Of a stretch of 64,000 bases of DNA, positions 9,654 to 20,412 are shown one piece after another. Under the pieces are notes generated by a model, which was not told where the DNA came from, made no database searches, and worked only from the letters and a program-made list of their open reading frames with translations. The stretch spans positions 7,087,001 to 7,151,000 of the forward strand of contig JAWHQI010000028.1 in NCBI GenBank assembly GCA_033032865.1, in the 5' to 3' direction. A program made the translations under genes and the position numbers. The DNA is from Dactylorhiza incarnata. Taxonomy: Eukaryota > Streptophyta > Magnoliopsida > Asparagales > Orchidaceae. Each line of letters begins with the position of its first letter. The first letter of the stretch is position 1.

Positions 9654-12600
9654 TCAACACTCCCCCTTGAAGTGGGAAGTTGAAAACAGCCCCAGTAAAC
9701 TCCTTAGCCGAGTAAACGTCCACTTAGCCAGTGCCTTTGTGAAGATGTCAGCAATGTTGTCCTGACTCCGAACATGCTCGACCGAAAGGGACCCCTCCAG
9801 CACCTTCTCACGAATGAAATGATGCTCAATCTCGATATGCTTGGTCCTCGCGTGACAAACTGGATTAGTAACCAGTTTGAGAGCACTCTCATTATCGCCA
9901 CAGAGCAGAGTAGGACACCGAACCTCCTTATGGACGTCTCCAACCAACCTCCTAAGTCAGATGGCTTCTTGAGCTGCCAAGGCCGAAGCCTTGTATTCCA
10001 CTTCCGTGGTTGAGACCGACACGGAATCCTGCTTCTTACTGCACCATGATATAGCCGTGGGGCCCGCCATGAAGACGTATCCAGACGTCGACTTCCGATC
10101 ATCTGAATCTCCCCAGTAATCAGCATCCATGTACCCATGCACCTCGAAGCCCGCATCCCTCCTGTAAAGGAGACCCATATCCGAAGTCGCCTTGACATAC
10201 TTCAATATATTCTTGGCCGCTAGAAGATGAGGAATCCATGGTTCCGCCATATACCTGCTCACCCTGCCAACTGCATACGCAATATCCGGCCTGGTAATCG
10301 TCAGATAGATCAAGCTCCCAACTAGAGCCCGGAACACCAACGGATCTTCCAGAATCCTCCCCTCATCCTTGCGAAGTTTTATGGCCTTCTCCAGAGGTGT
10401 GGAAATGCACTTCCCTTCCTTCATGCCGAACCGCTCCACGATTCCCTTCGCATATCCAACCTGGGACACCAGCACTCCACTCTCCTTCCTCTGCACCTCG
10501 AGTCCAAGGAAATGGTGAAGCTCACCCAGATCATTCATCTCAAATCTGATAGATAGCTCTGCCCGAAGCTGCGCTACCTCCTCCTTCGAATTCCCCGTCA
10601 CGATCATATCGTCGACGTAAAGCAGCACGATGACTTGAAGCTCCCCGCTCTTCTTGACGAACAAGCTTGAGTCTGAGTATGAAGCACCAAACCCGCAGAA
10701 TAAGAGATATTCTGCAATCTTTCCATACCACGCCCTCGGCGCTTGCTTCAACCCAAACAGGGCCTTCTTCAGCTTGCAGACATGCTCCGGAAAATCATCA
10801 GATACAAAGCCTGGCGGCTGGACCATGAAGATGTCCTTGTCAATCTCGCCGTACAAAAATGCATTCTTTACGTCGAGCTGCCAAATCTGCCACCCCCAAC
10901 ATGCCGCCAAGGCAATCACAACCCGAACTGTAGTCATTTTAGCCACCGGACTAAATGTCTCTTCATTGTCTCCACCGTATTGCTGCGAGAATCCCCGAGC
11001 CTCAAGCCGAGCCTTGTATCGCTCGATACTACCGTCAGCCTTCTTCTTGAGCTTATAGACCCACTTGCATGTCACAGGGGTGATACCCTTGGGCTTGGGC
11101 ACCAGAGACCAAGTCTCATTCTTCTCAAGAGCACTCATCTCTTCCTGCACAGCTGAATCCCACTGTTCCATGCCTTTGGCCTTTTCAAAGCTCGACGGCT
11201 CCCTCTCATCCAAGGGACCAGCAAAGAAACACGAGACAAAGCTCACCATGTTTCCTCCTGTATAGCGATCAGGGGGAATGATAGTTCGCTTCGATCTCCA
11301 CAATGCCTTCCCCTGACTCGCAGTATCCTCAGTTGCTTCTTGCCTAGCTCCTCTTCCAGACGTACTCAGAGCATCGCTCCCCCTGCTTCCTGAACCAGAA
11401 GCCTCCGTCTCAGAACTAGATATTGATGGACCACCTGGTGACACAGGCAGCTCCACCTGAAGATTTTCCACAGCTTTCTCCGGCTCCTCCACCCTGCTTT
11501 CTGGTAGCTCAACACCAGAACTCCCCTTGTAGGATGTCACCTCGTCAAACAAGACGTCGCGAGATACGACAAATCTCCGCGTGTCTGGGTCCATGCACTT
11601 CCAGCCCTTATTCTGGTCATCATAACCCACGAAGACTAGCTTCCTTGCCTTCGTATCTAGCTTCGTCCGAAGCGCAACTGGAACGTGCACATAGCAGGTG
11701 GATCCAAACACCCGAAGGTGCGCCACGCTTGGCTTTTCCTTGAACATCAATTCATGCGGGGTCTTCATATTGATGGGACTAAGAGGCATCCTGTTGATGA
11801 CGTAGGCGGCACAAGACATTCCCTCCGCCCAGAAGGACTTTGGGATTCTCCTGGCATGCAGCCAACACTTGCAGGTTTCCGTCAGATGACGGATCTTCTG
11901 CTCTGCAACTCCGTTTTGCTGTGGAGTATGTGCACAAATAAGCTCCCTCCGGATGCCTGCCTTCCTGCAAAAAGTAGAGAACTCACCAGAGGTGAACTCC
12001 CCTCCGTTGTCAGTCCTCAGCTTCTTAACTCGCAGACCAAGCCGACCCTCCACGAGTTCCTTGAACTCCACAAACTTGGCAAACGCCTCCGCCTTCTCCT
12101 TCAAGAAATATACCCAGACATATCTGGTGTAATCATCAATCAACACCAACATATATTTGCTGCCTCTGAGGCTTGGGGTAGCAGTCGGTCCCATCAAGTC
12201 ACCGTTGATGCACTCCAACGGCACACTACTCCTTGTCTGCGACTTGTTAAACGGTAGTCGATGAGACTTGCCGAACTGACATCCCGCGCACACATGACCG
12301 TCTCCGTAGGAAGATAGACTAGGCAGGCTCATGACTAGACCTCTCACCGCCATAGCCTTCAACTTATCCATCCCTACATGCCCCAACCTCTCATGCCATA
12401 TGACAGCACTATCATTCGTCCGCATCTTGTCAATATAAGAACTGGTCGATAAAATGAACAAGTCTTTAGCTCTCCTCCCCACATGAACGACCTCCTCCTT
12501 CACCGCTTCGACATTCCGAAGAAACTTCACTTCTGTTGGGCCAAACAGAACGTGATACCCAGCGTCTACAGCATTGGTCATGGAGAAGAGGTTTTTCCTC

Positions 12601-13145
12601 ATACCAGGCACATGATAGACACTCCTCAATGTAAGCGGCCCTCTATCACTGCCCAAGGAAACAACCCCCACCTTCTCGACAGCATGCACGATATTATCAG
12701 CAGTAATAATGGCATCATTACCTAAATAAGGCTGCACTAAAGAAAGCTTTGACTCGTCCCCGGTGAGGTGATGACCACACCCCGAGTCCATGATACAGTC
12801 CTCCTGATAGTTGATAGGAGCCTCAGCTCCAACAGAAGCCGAGAAGGCTCCTCCCCATCCTCCATCAATCTGCCTGGCTTCATCTTCCCCCTTTCCTGCA
12901 GCAGCATGCCCCGGCTGAAGATTCACCCGGCAATCCTTCCTGATGGGACCAACCTTTCCGCACCTGAAGCACTTGGGACCTTCTCCCTTCTTCATCCCTT
13001 CCGCCTTAGGAGCATAGCCCCTCTCCTGCTGTCTAGAAGTTGAAGGCCCATTGCCTCCTCCAGCGGTCTTCTTCTTATCCCACTTCTTCTTCTTTCCCGT
13101 GAAGAGAACTTTGCCATCTCCCCCAGACACTGACACCCCCGCCAT
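9654..13145 (-). pseudogene. Cop-4 pol: protease, integrase, RT, RNase H
   Basis: The open frame 13145-9957 (1,062 codons) holds the CCHC knuckle CFRCGKVGPIRKDC, protease DSGCGHHLTG, the GAG-pre-integrase segment (WHERLGHVGMDKL...HVCAGC), the integrase core (D in [26 protein letters not shown]), the RT with LLYVDDMIVTG, and RNase H with MDADYWGDSDDRKSTSGY. A single TGA at about 9957-9959, in place of the usual tryptophan codon, cuts the RNase H; the same frame continues to 9654 (HIEIEHHFIREKV, DIFTKAL). RT has RLEARGFSQ where RLVARGFSQ is usual. It is nearly complete, hence young, but inactive as read. Confidence 0.92.
9660..9676 (-). promoter_or_regulatory. Cop-4 polypurine tract
   Basis: The minus strand reads CCCACTTCAAGGGGGAG immediately before the LTR start TGTTGAAAATG. 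Confidence 0.8.
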
Positions 13146-13163
13146 CTGCCTTGCCAGACTCTC

Positions 13164-13727
13164 CTACGGAGCAAGCAGATTTTCCAGCTCCAGCAGAGAC
13201 AGGTGATTTGCCCAACCCTGCACCGACATCACAAAGGCAATATATTCCTTCCGCAAACCACGGATGATGTGCCTCTTCAGCTTCGCCTCAGAAATTAGCT
13301 CATCAGGATCCAGCGCTGAAATCTCGGCGCACAAGTTCTTCATCTTCAAGAAGAACGTAGAGATAGAAAGGTCACCTTGAGCCGATCTGGCTAGCTCATT
13401 CTCCAGGAATTGAAGTCGTGCCACATTCTTTTTGTTAAACAGCCCATCCAGGGCTCTCCAGATCTCTGCAGCTGATGCACACCCCAAGATGTGATCAAAC
13501 AGGTCAGGTGATATTGCCCTCTTCAGGGCGAACTCTGCTTTGGCATTAATCCACCTCCAGTTCCTCACCTCATGATGGTTATCTCCAACCAGAAAAACTT
13601 CCTCCATGCTCTCTCCTCCAACTACCTCCCAGAGGTCCTCACCCAGAAGATAATTTTCTATACACGACTTCCACTTCTTGAAGTTATTCGACGTAAGCAT
13701 CTCAATTCCAAGACCCCTCGCTTCCAT
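13164..13727 (-). pseudogene. Cop-4 gag (first part of the gag-pol frame)
   Basis: The frame starts at ATG 13727, 76 bases after the primer site, with a good context (GCCATGG). It codes MEARGLGIEMLTSNNFKKWK and the gag helices (LFDHILGCASAAEIWRALDG, LKRHIIRGLRKEYIAFVMS). It ends at TAG 13164-13166. The next codons (ESLARQM) and the zinc knuckle continue in the same frame, so the TAG most simply reflects a CAG-to-TAG change inside gag, not a gag-pol boundary. Translational readthrough is a less likely alternative. Confidence 0.9.
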
Positions 13728-13802
13728 GGCTCTACCACTGGTTCCTTCTTCACAAAGGCGATGGCAACTTTTAGTTATTCACTGCTCTATCCACTCTAAC
13801 CT

Positions 13803-13815
13803 GGCTCTGATACCA
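13803..13815 (-). promoter_or_regulatory. Cop-4 primer-binding site
   Basis: The minus strand reads TGGTATCAGAGCC directly after the 5' LTR, complementary to the 3' end of plant initiator Met tRNA. Confidence 0.92.
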
Positions 13816-15031
13816 TGTGAAATTTTCCAAGATCTAGGAGTGAGCAGGAATAGAATAACTAAAAGTTCAAGCCAAACAACCAGAAGCACATGAAGCAAAC
13901 ACAATCTTTATTGATAAGCAAGATTCTTCTTTACAGGGCGAGGTATACATGACGAGACATGATTTCGCCAGTACACAAAAAACAGAAGAGAACAACAGCT
14001 GAAAGAAAAACCATCGGTCTGACAAACTGAGACCACCTGACCGCTCGACCTCACAGTCTGCCCGGCTAGAAAACCAGGTCGCCCAAACTGCCTGCCAGCG
14101 ACTTGAACAACACCAACTGAGAACACCGCGAACTCCCACTGATTCTCCCAAACTCCAGCAACCCGCACTACAAGCCGCGAGACCGTCCGAACACCTTTAG
14201 AAGAGGAGATGACCGCTACTGCCCGCACAATCCGCAGAAGTTGCACAAAAGAAGTTCAATCAGCAAGACCGACCGGTCACAAGAATTGAGACCGCAAGAA
14301 CTAGCCGCAAGTTCTGCTTACACTTGGTTTCGATATTTTTGCTGCTACAGTGGCTCCTATTTATAGGCATGAGACCTGATCCAGTCATCACCCAATGAGA
14401 TAGGATCACCACCCCTTGACCGCGCGACCAGACCGGTCAACCCGCGCGATCAGCAAAAGATCCTTTTACTTAGTGAGCTCGCCGACTTCAACTCGCCCAG
14501 TCATGATGCTCACCACATGTGTTCGCCACCCGACCTCCTCCAAAGACCGCGAACACACCAGACCGACTAGGGCAACAGCCCGCCAAGTCGATCAACCACC
14601 TGTGACCTCATATGCTAGCTGATCGCCGAAGGACCCGCCATGCAAACACAAACCGGAGACCGCATATACCAGCAGATCGCCAAGGACCAGCTTATGTGAA
14701 CTCAGAAAAGGAGACCGCGCGACTAAGAGGACCTTAGTCCACACGCACCACAAAGAAACTAGACAGCCATCAGATTGACTGCCCCCCGCCACGCGATCAC
14801 AAGCACCAGACAGCGAGATAACTCCAGATCGCCATGCGGTCACATGACCAGACCGCGCGGCCTCACCTCGGCACCCATGGAGAGAAGAATGGCGGTCACG
14901 CCGAGAAGCCCGCGGCTAGACCAAGAAGGTCAGACCACCAGAGGAGACCGCAAGACCGTGCGGTCAGACAAGACCGCGCGGTCTCCCCCCAGACCGCCAA
15001 CTTCACAACTTCCACTTCAACATTTTCAACA
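13816..15031 (-). repeat. Cop-4 5' LTR
   Basis: It is 1,216 bp and homologous to 8423-9659. Scattered substitutions and one deletion of roughly 25 bp near 14490 between CAAC repeats distinguish it from the other copy. Confidence 0.92.
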
Positions 15032-15036
15032 AAACC
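15032..15036. repeat. Right TSD of Cop-4 (AAACC)
   Basis: It is identical to 8418-8422. Confidence 0.9.
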
Positions 15037-15067
15037 AAGAAAAGCGATAGAAAAGCAGAAATTCTAA

Positions 15068-15320
15068 GTTATGAAAGCTGTAAATAAAGCGGAAAATCTA
15101 GTTTATGAAAGCTGTAAAGAATGCAGAAAATCTAGCTATGAAAGCGAGAAAGAATGCGGAAAATCTAGCTATGAAAGCAGTAAAAATGCAGAAAATCTAT
15201 CTATGAAAGCGGTAAAACTAGCTATGAAAGCGGTAAATCTATTTATGAAAGCGATAAAAGCTATACTATGATAGAGGTAAATCTATTTATGAAAGCTATA
15301 AAAACTATACTATGAAAGCT
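15068..15320. repeat. TATGAAAGC minisatellite in Ath-3 LTR
   Basis: Irregular 20-33-bp units of TATGAAAGCGGTAAA/AATCTA type occur here. The same array is at 20915-21170 in the other Ath-3 LTR, and a related one at 55985-56130 in Ath-7. It ends in a short CA microsatellite. Confidence 0.8.
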
Positions 15321-15526
15321 TTAAAATTAATCTCATGCACACACACACAACAGAAATTAAAATAAAGAACAAGAACATGAAGAAAAACTTATCTATTTCA
15401 TTAAGAAAATAAAATATTACAAAACTAGGGAGGAGACAGAGGGAAACAAAAAGAGAGAAAAACAAAAGTGGAACACAAATCCCAAAAACATCAGAATTTG
15501 TGAACCCCAAAACATCAGCCAACACC

Positions 15527-15539
15527 CTTTATTTATAGG
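15527..15539 (-). promoter_or_regulatory. TATA box of Ath-3 3' LTR
   Basis: The minus strand reads CCTATAAATAAAG; the homologous box is at 21379-21390. Confidence 0.65.
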
Positions 15540-15714
15540 CAAAAGAGGGCTGCAATTAGCAAAAAAGAAAAAGAGGAAAAACAGCAGCTGGCGGTTTGAC
15601 TGGTGAGGAAGGCAAATTTGACTTGAGTTGGGGTGCGGATAGAAGCTGGCAGGTTCTAGAAGGAGAGAGCTGGCAGGACAGCTTGCTGGAAGGAGAGTTG
15701 GGATGGCTGGAAGG

Positions 15715-15893
15715 GAATTCGTCGAACGCAGGGACGAGTTCGTCGAACATCTGCAGAAACATACAATTATATATATTAAAATTTAGTTCGTCGAACGGGA
15801 GAGGGGAGAGTTCGTCGAACTGGGATGGCTGTGAGGAATTCGTCGAACACTGGGAGGTGGAGTTCGTCAAACGTCTTGATTTCGTCGAGCGGC

Positions 15894-15952
<59 letters not shown>

Positions 15953-16400
15953 TATATAATATATAATATAATATACGAAACTTAGAGATCGTCGAACGCC
16001 TGGCGCGTTTGTCGAACACAGAGCGCTGTGCGTTCATCGAGCTCATAGAAGCGTTCAACGAACGCATAGCAGCTGGGAGTTCGTCGAGCTCCTGGCAGAT
16101 ATATATATCATATATAATAATATATATAATATTATGAGAACGTCGAACGCCTGGCGCTGCGCGTTCGTCGAACGCATAGCGTTGCACGTTCGTCGAGCGC
16201 ATAGCAGCGTTCGACGAACGCATAGCAGCTGGGAGTTCGTCGAGCTCATGGCAAATATATATATCATATATAATAATATATATAATATTATGAGAACGTC
16301 GAACGCCTGGCGCTGCGCGTTCGTCGAACGCATAGCGTTGCGCGTTCGTCGAGCGCATAGCAATGTTCGACAAACGCATAGCAGCGTTCGACGAATCTAT
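15715..16400. repeat. TTCGTCGAACG palindrome cluster in Ath-3 U3
   Basis: More than fifteen copies of TTCGTCGA/TCGACGAA are dispersed here. The best dyad is GCGTTCG-A-CGAACGC at 16207-16221. The cluster recurs at 21565-22215. Confidence 0.85.
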
Positions 16401-16971
16401 TATTATTTTAATTTATTTTAGTTTAAATTTTTTTTTTAATTTTCTTTTAATTTACATAATTATTTATATGATTATATTTAATATATATACTCTGTTACTA
16501 TTTATTATTTATATATATATATATTATTTTATATACTATTATTATTTTACATTTATTATATATATATTTATATTTCAATATATTTAATAATATATACATT
16601 ATTATTACTATGTTTTCATTTGTATTTACATATAAATATATGATTATTTATTTTATTTACATACATATAACTATATTATTTACATATATATTTATTTATA
16701 ACTATATTATTTATTTTGCATAATATGTACAAAGAAATAAATAAATTCTAAATTTTATTCTTATATAAATATATTTACAAAGAATATTTATACAAATTTT
16801 TCTAATTTTGTTTCATACTTAAATAACTCTTCTTTTTTTAAAGATATATATATTTTATACATTAGAAAAAAAACAAGTTATTTATTCAAAAAATTATCTG
16901 ACATATGTACAAAATTACCCAAAATTAGGCTAAAAATTATAATAAAAATATATAATATTTTATATTCATCA

Positions 16972-18570
16972 AATGCCCCCATACTTAAGCTTTTGTTATT
17001 CCAAGGCAAAAGTAAGAGATACCTATAAGACATTTAATAGAATTTTTAATTTACCAAAATTTTATTTAATCATTTAGTAAGCTTGAAATAAATTTAGGAT
17101 ATTTAAAGAGGTAAGTCCTACATTGTTATAATTATTTAAAAAGAGCGAAAAAGTTTTAGCCAACAAGACTTCTGGAGTTAGCTAAGTAGCGACCTAAATA
17201 ATTGAAATTATTTAGCATCGTGATTAGAATGTAATTATAAGAACTTTAACTTTTAAAAGAAAGTTTTTATGAATAATTAAAACTTACTAATTATGCTCTC
17301 TCAAAATTTTTGAATTTATATCTAGTTTTCAATTGTAGTGGCTAAGGGGTTGGGGAAACTTGGTAGGAGAAGAGAATTTTGATTTCGGGGTGATGAATTT
17401 TATCCTCTCACCCCACTCAATTTGTTTTGCTTAGAAGGAGAAGGGAGTGAAATCTTATTCCCAAATATAATTTTATTTTTCTTCTCAAAAAAATCCAATG
17501 CCTATGTTTACGGAACGAAATCTTGTTCCCATTGACACGGGATTTCTTTTAAATAATTGGGTGCCTATGTTTATGGATTGAAATCTTATTCCCATTGACA
17601 TAGGATTTCTTTTAAACGAAATTACCAAGTAATTTGAATAATAGGTAAGGGGGGTTTAGAAATTTCTAGAATTTATAAATTAAGAAAAAAAATTTTAAAA
17701 CAAGTTTTAGTAGGTTTAGAACATTCCTAAAGTTTCACAAGTTTAAAGTAGGAATAATTAAAGTCTAAAGACGGTCTGCCAATAATACAAAAAGAAGCTA
17801 CTTAGGTTAAACTTGAAGTAGTGCTAAAAAGTTTTATCTCAAATTAAATTTAATATCACAATGTGTTCCTTAAAACTAAAATTCCTTAGATCTAAATTTT
17901 ACGAACTATGATACAAATAAATATTTTTGCAAATCAAAATAATGAAAAATGCTTATAAATAAACTCAATTTAATTTTGAAAATAACAAAAAGCTAAGTAT
18001 GGGTTGCTATATTTTTTGTTTTTTTAGATTTTTTTGTTTTTATAGATTTTCTAAGTTATTTAAGATATGAAAAAAATTATAATATTAATAAATTTTTGGT
18101 TTTAGGGTTTTTTAATTTTTTTGGATTTTGGGGTTTTAGAATTTTTTTGGATTTTTCTAAATATGTACAAAGTGTGAAATAATTTTTTTGATTTTTTGGG
18201 GTTTTTAGAATTTTTGTTTGGATTTTTCTAAATATTTACAAAGTATGAGGTAAATTTTTTTTTTTTTTTGGGGGTTTTTAGAATTTTTTTTTGGATTTTT
18301 CTAAATATTTACAAAGTATGAAATAATTTTATTTTTTTTATTTTTAGGGTTTTTAGAAATTTTTTTTTTGGATTTTTCTAAATATTTACAAGGTTTTGAA
18401 GGACGGAAAAAGACGCCCCTATACTTAAAACCCAACATTGTCCCCAATGTTGTAATTTAAGTATGAAGGAGGAAAGAAAATCTAGTTTGTAAAAATATTA
18501 TAGACGAGAAAAGGCATGAAAACCCTGCAAAAATAAAGTAGACAAAGGTAAAAAAAATATTAGATAAATA
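16972..18570 (-). other. Ath-3 3' noncoding region with polypurine tract
   Basis: No gene is present. On the minus strand the polypurine tract (AAGTATGGGGGCATT) abuts the LTR at 16972-16990. A direct repeat of about 62-75 bp (CCTATGTTTACGGAACG type) lies at 17502-17600. Long T-rich stretches fill 18000-18390. At 18412-18430 a second polypurine-like tract (TTTTAAGTATAGGGGCG) is followed upstream by the hairpin CAACATTG-TCCC-CAATGTTG (18433-18452). The homologous region of Ath-7 is 57017-58500. Confidence 0.7.
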
Positions 18571-18604
18571 TGGGGTGTCTCCCACGAGCGTTTTGTTTAC
18601 CGTC
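18571..18604 (-). other. Conserved Athila-type 3' motif in Ath-3
   Basis: The minus strand reads GACGGTAAACAAAACGCTCG followed by TGGGAGACACCCCA. Very similar sequence occurs in Ath-7 (58489-58522) and Lard-5 (31549-31585), always on the sense strand downstream of the coding region. Confidence 0.7.
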
Positions 18605-18760
18605 GCGTAACTTGACTGATTTAGTGTTTTACTCGCTCCTAGGTCCGCTAGGGCGTATTTTATTAACAAATTGCCAAAAAAATGGGATGTCATTTAATTT
18701 GGGCAGCAATTTGTTAAGTAGGACCGCCGAGCATTCCGCAATAAGAGAAACACACGAAAT
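18605..18760 (-). pseudogene. Ath-3 protease remnant at the pol deletion junction
   Basis: The minus strand codes FFGNLLIKYALADLGAS, the start of an Athila protease with its DLGAS active site, then immediately runs into the 3' noncoding sequence. In Ath-7 the corresponding points are about 3.4 kb apart (near 61965 and 58540), so one deletion removed RT, RNase H and integrase. Confidence 0.75.
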
Positions 18761-19153
18761 AACCTCGAGCATTCTGTGTTCCTTGGCAGTGCTCCAAGTG
18801 GCCGCTCAGAGACCATTTCCGCAAGTTGTCCAATCTGCATTTCCAAATTTTTTAGCGATCTGGTTATATTCCGGATATTTATTTCGTTGGACGTTACGTA
18901 TTTTTAGAAAACTTCCTCGAGCGGGGAAGGTTTTAGAGGAGGAGAAGGTTGATACCCCTGCTGAAGTCCTTGGGGGAACCCTTGCGGATAGCCTTGGGGA
19001 CCCGTTGCTCATTATTATGGTTGCTCCAGGAGAAGTTAGCGTGGTTCCTCCAACCCGGATTATAGTTATTACTATATGGGTTGTTATTAGGGTTGAAGGG
19101 GCCCCGAACCGAATTGCCGAGGAAATCCACTGTTTCCTCCATTAAATTATTAC

Positions 19154-19190
<37 letters not shown>

Positions 19191-19932
19191 GTTATTATTG
19201 GCATTATTATTAGCGGCACTCGCCCAAGCTGGGGTGGAGGAGGAAGCAGTCATCTCCGCCACTTGCTTACTTAGCCGCTCTACCTGCGAGGCTAAGTGAG
19301 AAGTGGCATCCACTTCATAAAGCCCAGCCGGTTTAGAAGGACGCGCCCTGGGCACATTCCATTGGTAGGCGTTCATGGCCATTTCCTCAAACAATTTTTG
19401 GCACTCCTCAGGGGTTTTGTTGTTTAACGTCCCCCCCCCCCCCCCCCCCCCCCGGCGGCCGAATCGATTACTTATCGAGTTTGGAAATTTAAGCCATTGT
19501 AAAACGTCTGGACCTGTAGCCATGGTGGTAGCGCGTGATGAGGACACCTGCGCAAGCAATCTTTAAAACGTTCCCAAGTCTCGTAAAGAGACTCGGAATC
19601 GAATTGTATAAAAGAGGCCCAGGTGGTTATGACCCCTCTCGGAAGAGAAGTTAACCACGATTTAGCCTTCGTCCGCAAAGAAAATGGAAATAAACGCAAG
19701 CGAATGGCGTCATCGTTGACGCCATTACTTTTAAACGTATCGCATATTTCTAAAAAGTTTTGGAGGTGAAGGTTAGGGTCCTCACCTGGCAAGCCGTCAA
19801 ATTGACATGACTGTTGTACCATTTGGATAGTGCTGGTTTTTTTTGAAAATTATTATTAGCAATAACGGAACGAGTGACACTCGACCCAGTATCTTCCAAA
19901 TTCGGTCTGGCATTTGGATCTATAACTGCCAT
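18760..19932 (-). pseudogene. Ath-3 gag
   Basis: The minus strand codes an Athila-type gag: MAVIDPNARPNLEDTGSSVT near 19932, QFDGLPGEDPNLHLQNFLEI, LPRGVITTWASFIQFDSES, TLNNKTPEECQKLFEEMAMN and a poly-Asn tract from an ATT repeat (19146-19190). Compared with Ath-7 it lacks about 24 codons (FLTKYFPTSKIAKLRTD region) by an in-frame deletion at about 19617. A C23 run at 19431-19453 replaces a CCCCC in Ath-7 and disrupts the frame, and other frame changes are present. Confidence 0.85.
19431..19453. repeat. C23 homopolymer in Ath-3 gag
   Basis: Twenty-three C in a row occur where Ath-7 has five (63058-63063). Confidence 0.85.
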
Positions 19933-20392
19933 ATTTTCTTATATATAAAAAAAAATTGTAATTTTTTTTGGGGTTTTTAGGGTGTTTTTTTGAATGAGAA
20001 TATATATATAAAATAAAAAGAGGAAGAAGGAAATAGAAAGGAAATATATTTTTTTTGTTTTAGGGCATTTTAGAAAGAGAGATAAACTTATAATATCCTC
20101 AATTATTTAATTAATCAATTTTTTTAGAGGTTTTTTTTTAGATGAAACGGTATATACGAGAGAGAGAAAAAAAGAAGTAATAATATTTTTTTTGACTGAT
20201 TTTATTATTATTTTTCTTTTAGCAGAAAGAGAAAAAACTATTCACAAAGATATATTATTCATCTATATATATATTGTGATTTTTAGTTTCTGTATTTTTT
20301 TAGCTTTTAAGGGGAGAGGAAAAATTGATATTTATATATATATGATAAAATTAATAGCGATTCCCTGTATTAAAATAACGACACGAACTCCC
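19933..20392 (-). other. Ath-3 5' leader
   Basis: AT-rich untranslated leader between primer site and gag. It contains poly-T/A runs and short TA repeats; I see no gene. Confidence 0.6.
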
Positions 20393-20410
20393 CGGCAACG
20401 ACGCCAAAAA
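20393..20410 (-). promoter_or_regulatory. Ath-3 primer-binding site
   Basis: The minus strand reads TGGCGTCGTTGCCGGGGA two bases after the LTR end, the Asp-tRNA-type site usual for Athila elements. Confidence 0.88.
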
Positions 20411-20412
20411 CT

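Larger units (their letters stand above)
8423..9659 (-). repeat. Cop-4 3' LTR
   Basis: On the plus strand it begins TGTGAAATTTTCC and ends TTTTCAACA. TATA box at 8962-8973 (minus). GC-rich palindromes such as AGACCGCGCGGTCT (9599-9612) fill 9020-9612. Relative to the other LTR it keeps a segment near 9095-9120 that the right copy lost between short direct repeats. Confidence 0.92.
8423..15031 (-). mobile_element. Cop-4: nearly intact Ty1/copia element (6.6 kb)
   Basis: LTRs are 8423-9659 and 13816-15031, TSD AAACC, sense strand minus. A perfect initiator-Met-type primer site follows the 5' LTR and a polypurine tract precedes the 3' LTR. One gag-pol frame of about 1,350 codons runs from 13727 to about 9654, broken only by two in-frame nonsense codons. 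Domain order gag, protease, integrase, RT, RNase H defines copia. I do not assign a clade firmly. The interrupted host is the Ath-3 3' LTR. Confidence 0.93.
7952..16971 (-). repeat. Ath-3 3' LTR (split by Cop-4)
   Basis: The LTR is in two parts, 7952-8422 and 15037-16971, with Cop-4 and one AAACC duplication between them; about 2,406 bp natively. It starts TGATGGGTAGGAATT on the plus strand and ends TATTCATCA. It has a TATA box at 15527-15539 (minus), an AAAGC minisatellite at 15068-15320, TTCGTCGAACG-type palindromes at 15715-16400, a (TA)n run at about 15897-15949, and an approximately 156-bp tandem duplication around 16136-16400. From 16410 to 16971 it is AT-rich with nothing else recognisable. 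Confidence 0.88.

Noticed and set aside
10654..12725. Plus-strand open frames across Cop-4 pol (for example 11685-12257)
   Set aside because: They lie exactly opposite conserved integrase and RT codons and show no domain of their own; they are shadows.
15897..16590. AT-rich block as a MITE or matrix-attachment element
   Set aside because: It lies within the Ath-3 LTR, is present at the same place in the other LTR (22200-22780), and has no terminal inverted repeats or separate duplications.
20393..20410. tRNA gene fragment
   Set aside because: Only the 18 bases of a primer-binding site are present next to an LTR; no cloverleaf arms or internal promoter boxes.
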